6,963 nucleotides of DNA from Deltaproteobacteria bacterium (GTDB taxonomy: Bacteria > Desulfobacterota > DSM-4660 > Desulfatiglandales > HGW-15). Both the position numbers and the translations under genes were made by a program. Below the pieces are notes generated by a model. The model saw only the letters and a program-made list of their open reading frames with translations, had not been told where the DNA came from and made no database searches. Positions 5,124-6,963 of this stretch are shown piece after piece; positions within the stretch are counted from its first letter, which is position 1, and the number at the start of each line of letters is the position of its first letter. The DNA is taken from NCBI GenBank assembly GCA_020342025.1, contig CP070840.1, positions 821,886-828,848 on the forward strand, in the 5' to 3' direction.

Positions 5124-6443
5124 ATGGAAGAGGTGACATACTGGAACAAAGAGATGGAGACCCTTCCAAGGGAAAAACTGGAGGCACTCCAGTTGCAGCG
5201 ATTTAGGGAACGTATGCAGTATGTTTACGAGCGGAGCCCCATGTATCGAAGGAAATACGATGAAGCAGGGATAAAGCCTTCAGACATTCAATCCCTGGAT
5301 GACATTCAAAATGTTCCATTTACAGTCAAGGAAGAGCTTAGAGAAAGTCAGGCCAAGCAACCTCCATGGGGTGATTTCCCCTGTATTCCCCCTGAGGAAG
5401 GCGTACGTGTCTTTCAGACCACGGGAACCACAGGGATCCCTGTAAAAGTTCTCCTGAACAAAACAGACTGGTACAAACACTTCTATGAGCAATTCATGCA
5501 CTTCATGTACGGCTACGGCATAAGAACATCAGATATCCTCTTTGTCCCCTTTGGCTATAGCCTCTACATCGCCTGGTGGGGATTTCAGGCGGCGCTGGAG
5601 CAAGAGGGAGTGATGATTGTCCCGGGAGGTGCCCAGTCTTCGAAAGACCGCGTGAGGAATGTCTTCGATTGGGGCGCCACCGTGGTCTGCGGCACGCCCA
5701 CATATCTTCTTTATCTGGGAGAAGCGGCAAAAGAGACGGGTGTTGCCTTGGCTGATTCCTCGGTCCGCGTGGTGGTGGCCGCAGGGGAACCTGGGGCCAA
5801 CGTACCTTCCACGAAAAGGGCCATTGAAGAACTCTGGGGCGCAAAATGTTACGACGACATTGGTTCCACAGAGATCTCCAATTTTGGCTTCGAGTGCGTT
5901 GCCCAGAAAGGCACCCACGTGATCGATACCATGTTTTATCCAGAGTGCCTTGACCCGGACACGCTGAAGCCGGTACCAGATGGAGAAGTGGGGGAGTTGG
6001 TCCTTTCTAATCTCTGTACAGAAAGCGTGCCCCTGTTGCGGTATCGCATGAAAGATCTGGTCCGTTTTAATAAAGAGACCTGTGATTGCGGTCGGACTTT
6101 TTTGCGTCTCGATGGAGGCATCTTGGGTCGCTCCGATGACATGTTCCAGTTCGCGGGAGTCAATATTTTCCCCTCGGCCATTGAAAACCTCATTCGGGAG
6201 GTGGCAGAGTTTTCTAACGAGTATCAAATCGTGGTTCCGAAAATGGGAGGCGGAAAACGCCTCAAGATTCGCATTGAACCGGACACGGCCCATATGGCTC
6301 AAGAGAAATTAGAGGAGGCCGTTGACAAGTTCGTTGAGACCTTCAAGTACAGGATTACCGTGACCCCAGATGTGGAGATCGTTGAGGTGGGGGGGTTACC
6401 ACGCTTTGAGCTGAAGGCAAAGCGTTTGATCCGGGAGGAATAG
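5124..6443 (+). CDS. PaaK-family aryl-CoA ligase (phenylacetate-CoA ligase-like, AMP-forming)
   Basis: The 439-residue product belongs to the ANL superfamily of adenylating enzymes and has the length typical of phenylacetate-CoA ligase. It would convert an aromatic acid, ATP and CoA to the acyl-CoA, AMP and PPi in the cytoplasm. Visible motifs: the ATP loop TTGTTGIP (99-106), VVAAGEPG (217-224), the A5 motif YDDIGSTE (243-250), LRYRMKDLVRF (305-315), the CDCGR turn (320-324), GRSDDMFQFAGVNIFPSAIE (335-354), and the C-terminal PRFELKAKR with the likely catalytic Lys431. The N-terminal RERMQYVYERSPMYRRKYDEAG is also a PaaK-family hallmark. The ATG at 5124 follows GGGAGGG (5107-5113). Next to an aryl-CoA reductase it probably activates that enzyme's substrate, for example a hydroxybenzoate-type acid, though phenylacetate or an indole/phenyl acid cannot be excluded. 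The known 4-hydroxybenzoate ligase HbaA is of a different ANL subfamily, so no symbol is given. Confidence 0.9.
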   Translation: MEEVTYWNKEMETLPREKLEALQLQRFRERMQYVYERSPMYRRKYDEAGIKPSDIQSLDDIQNVPFTVKEELRESQAKQPPWGDFPCIPPEEGVRVFQTTGTTGIPVKVLLNKTDWYKHFYEQFMHFMYGYGIRTSDILFVPFGYSLYIAWWGFQAALEQEGVMIVPGGAQSSKDRVRNVFDWGATVVCGTPTYLLYLGEAAKETGVALADSSVRVVVAAGEPGANVPSTKRAIEELWGAKCYDDIGSTEISNFGFECVAQKGTHVIDTMFYPECLDPDTLKPVPDGEVGELVLSNLCTESVPLLRYRMKDLVRFNKETCDCGRTFLRLDGGILGRSDDMFQFAGVNIFPSAIENLIREVAEFSNEYQIVVPKMGGGKRLKIRIEPDTAHMAQEKLEEAVDKFVETFKYRITVTPDVEIVEVGGLPRFELKAKRLIREE

Positions 6444-6485
6444 CCCTTACTTTCAAGACCTTACGGACAGGTGGAAAGAGGGCTA
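6441..6485 (+). terminator. Long stem-loop at the ligase stop codon
   Basis: TAGCCCT (6441-6447) pairs with AGGGCTA (6479-6485), CTTTC (6450-6454) with GAAAG (6474-6478) leaving a TA bulge, and ACCT (6458-6461) with AGGT (6469-6472) around a 7-base loop. This gives 16 pairs in three stacked helices. The first bases are the TAG stop itself. No T-run follows (GAATATATTATATCCCC), so it is not a standard intrinsic terminator. It may be a 3' end protecting or processing structure separating the ligase from the transporter gene. Confidence 0.5.
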
Positions 6486-6748
6486 GAATATATTATATCC
6501 CCTTGACAAATAGAGTCTGACATGAAAGTTTAGCACCATATTTAGGATTGTAAAGGTCAATTTGCAGCGTCAATGACAAATCGGCCCGGTTTTTGGCCAG
6601 CGACTCTCTTTTTGTCTATGTTGAGCCATGTTCATGAGGCAGAGAGAGGGGAGAGCAGAAAATAGAAAGGAGGGATGTTCAACACATTTCGTTTCGGTCA
6701 TGGGAGTCTAACCATCTTCTTAAACCCATAAAAATAAGGAGGGCTATA
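6486..6748 (+). promoter_or_regulatory. Leader region of the transporter gene, no gene seen
   Basis: This stretch has no convincing gene. A perfect TTGACA lies at 6503-6508, but no good -10 box stands 15-19 bases downstream. GTCAAT occurs twice, 13 bases apart, around 6556-6574. A purine-rich tract runs from about 6637 to 6674 and ends in AAAGGAGGG directly against an ATG at 6675; that frame has 18 codons and stops at 6729-6731. A second ribosome site, AAGGAGGG (6736-6743), serves the real start at 6749. The length and separate ribosome sites suggest the transporter operon has its own promoter here. Confidence 0.35.
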
Positions 6749-6963
6749 ATGAAGAAAAAGGGCATTTTATTCTGTGTCGGTCTCTTAATCGCCTTTACGA
6801 TGGTGGCGTCCGATGTGGCCCTGGCCGCGGAACCCAATGAGATCGTGATCGGATCAACTCTGGCGCTTTCGGGAAGATTCAAAGGGATCGTCGGAGAGTT
6901 CGACAAACTGGCAAAGGCATGGACTGGCCTGGTTAACGAGAGGGGAGGCATCTATGTCAAGGA
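6749..6963 (+). CDS. ABC transporter substrate-binding protein, Liv type, N-terminal part
   Basis: The gene starts at ATG 6749 with AAGGAGGG five bases upstream and runs off the window after 71 codons. Residues 1-27 are a Sec signal peptide: MKKK, a hydrophobic core ILFCVGLLIAFTMVA, and a signal peptidase I site at ALA-A (residues 24-27). Cys9 is in the core and not in a lipobox, so it is likely a soluble periplasmic protein. The mature start EIVIGSTLALSGRFKGIVGE and the later LVNERGGIYV match the first lobe of the branched-chain amino acid (LivJ/peripla_BP_6) family. Many relatives bind aromatic acids, such as HbaE beside the Rhodopseudomonas reductase genes. The position after an aryl-CoA ligase supports uptake of an aromatic acid, but branched-chain amino acids or amides are possible. 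Permease and ATPase genes would be expected just beyond the window. Confidence 0.88.
   Translation, partial: MKKKGILFCVGLLIAFTMVASDVALAAEPNEIVIGSTLALSGRFKGIVGEFDKLAKAWTGLVNERGGIYVK

Noticed and set aside
5005..5187. Minus-strand 60-codon frame across the heptamer element
   Set aside because: Its NPKSEFRNPK segment is just the translated repeat and its other end overlaps the ligase gene antisense.
5529..6302. Minus-strand open frame of 257 codons opposite the ligase gene
   Set aside because: It lies fully inside a gene with clear ANL motifs; its translation shows no family motif and it is explained by codon bias of the coding strand.
6503..6531. Sigma70 promoter starting at TTGACA 6503-6508
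   Set aside because: No acceptable -10 hexamer at 15-19 bases; kept only as a remark in the leader region.

Overview
The window looks like a piece of chromosome from an anaerobic, aromatic-compound-degrading bacterium, most likely a sulfate-reducing or syntrophic member of the Desulfobacterota (former Deltaproteobacteria). This is inference. It rests on the gene content (molybdenum hydroxylase of the 4-hydroxybenzoyl-CoA reductase type, PaaK-type CoA ligase, a stand-alone MoaD-like protein), on moderate GC, and on two intergenic inverted arrays of short repeat units of a kind I associate with that group. All recognised genes lie on the + strand.

Layout. Bases 1-336 are the 3' end of a short-chain dehydrogenase/reductase whose start lies outside the window. 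Bases 337-509 hold a possible gene remnant: a good Shine-Dalgarno with no start codon, then an open frame ending at 444. Bases 510-752 encode a MoaD/ThiS-like beta-grasp protein ending in Gly-Gly-Gly. A sigma70-like promoter candidate lies at 802-830. It precedes three genes for a heterotrimeric molybdenum enzyme, in the order FAD subunit (918-1907), [2Fe-2S] subunit (1944-2423), molybdopterin subunit (2548-4893). The FAD subunit carries the four-cysteine insertion that holds an extra [4Fe-4S] cluster in 4-hydroxybenzoyl-CoA reductase (HcrB/HbaD). This argues for a reductive dehydroxylase of an aryl-CoA rather than xanthine dehydrogenase or CO dehydrogenase. A PaaK-family CoA ligase follows (5124-6443). 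After a 305-base gap comes the 5' end of a Liv-type ABC transporter substrate-binding protein with a signal peptide (6749 to the window edge).

How the genes fit together. The substrate-binding protein would capture an aromatic acid outside the membrane, the ligase would make its CoA thioester, and the Mo/FAD/Fe-S enzyme would remove a ring hydroxyl using low-potential electrons, feeding a benzoyl-CoA-type pathway. The MoaD-like protein could supply dithiolene sulfur for the molybdenum (or a tungsten) cofactor. The same functional set (reductase, ligase, Liv-type transporter) is known from the Rhodopseudomonas palustris hba region, but here the ligase is of the PaaK type and the reductase genes run medium-small-large. 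The real substrate cannot be read from the sequence.

The least explained structures are the two intergenic elements at 2408-2504 (8-base units) and 4959-5090 (7-base units). Each is a pair of short tandem arrays in opposite orientation, and the first supplies the last codons and the stop of the small-subunit gene.
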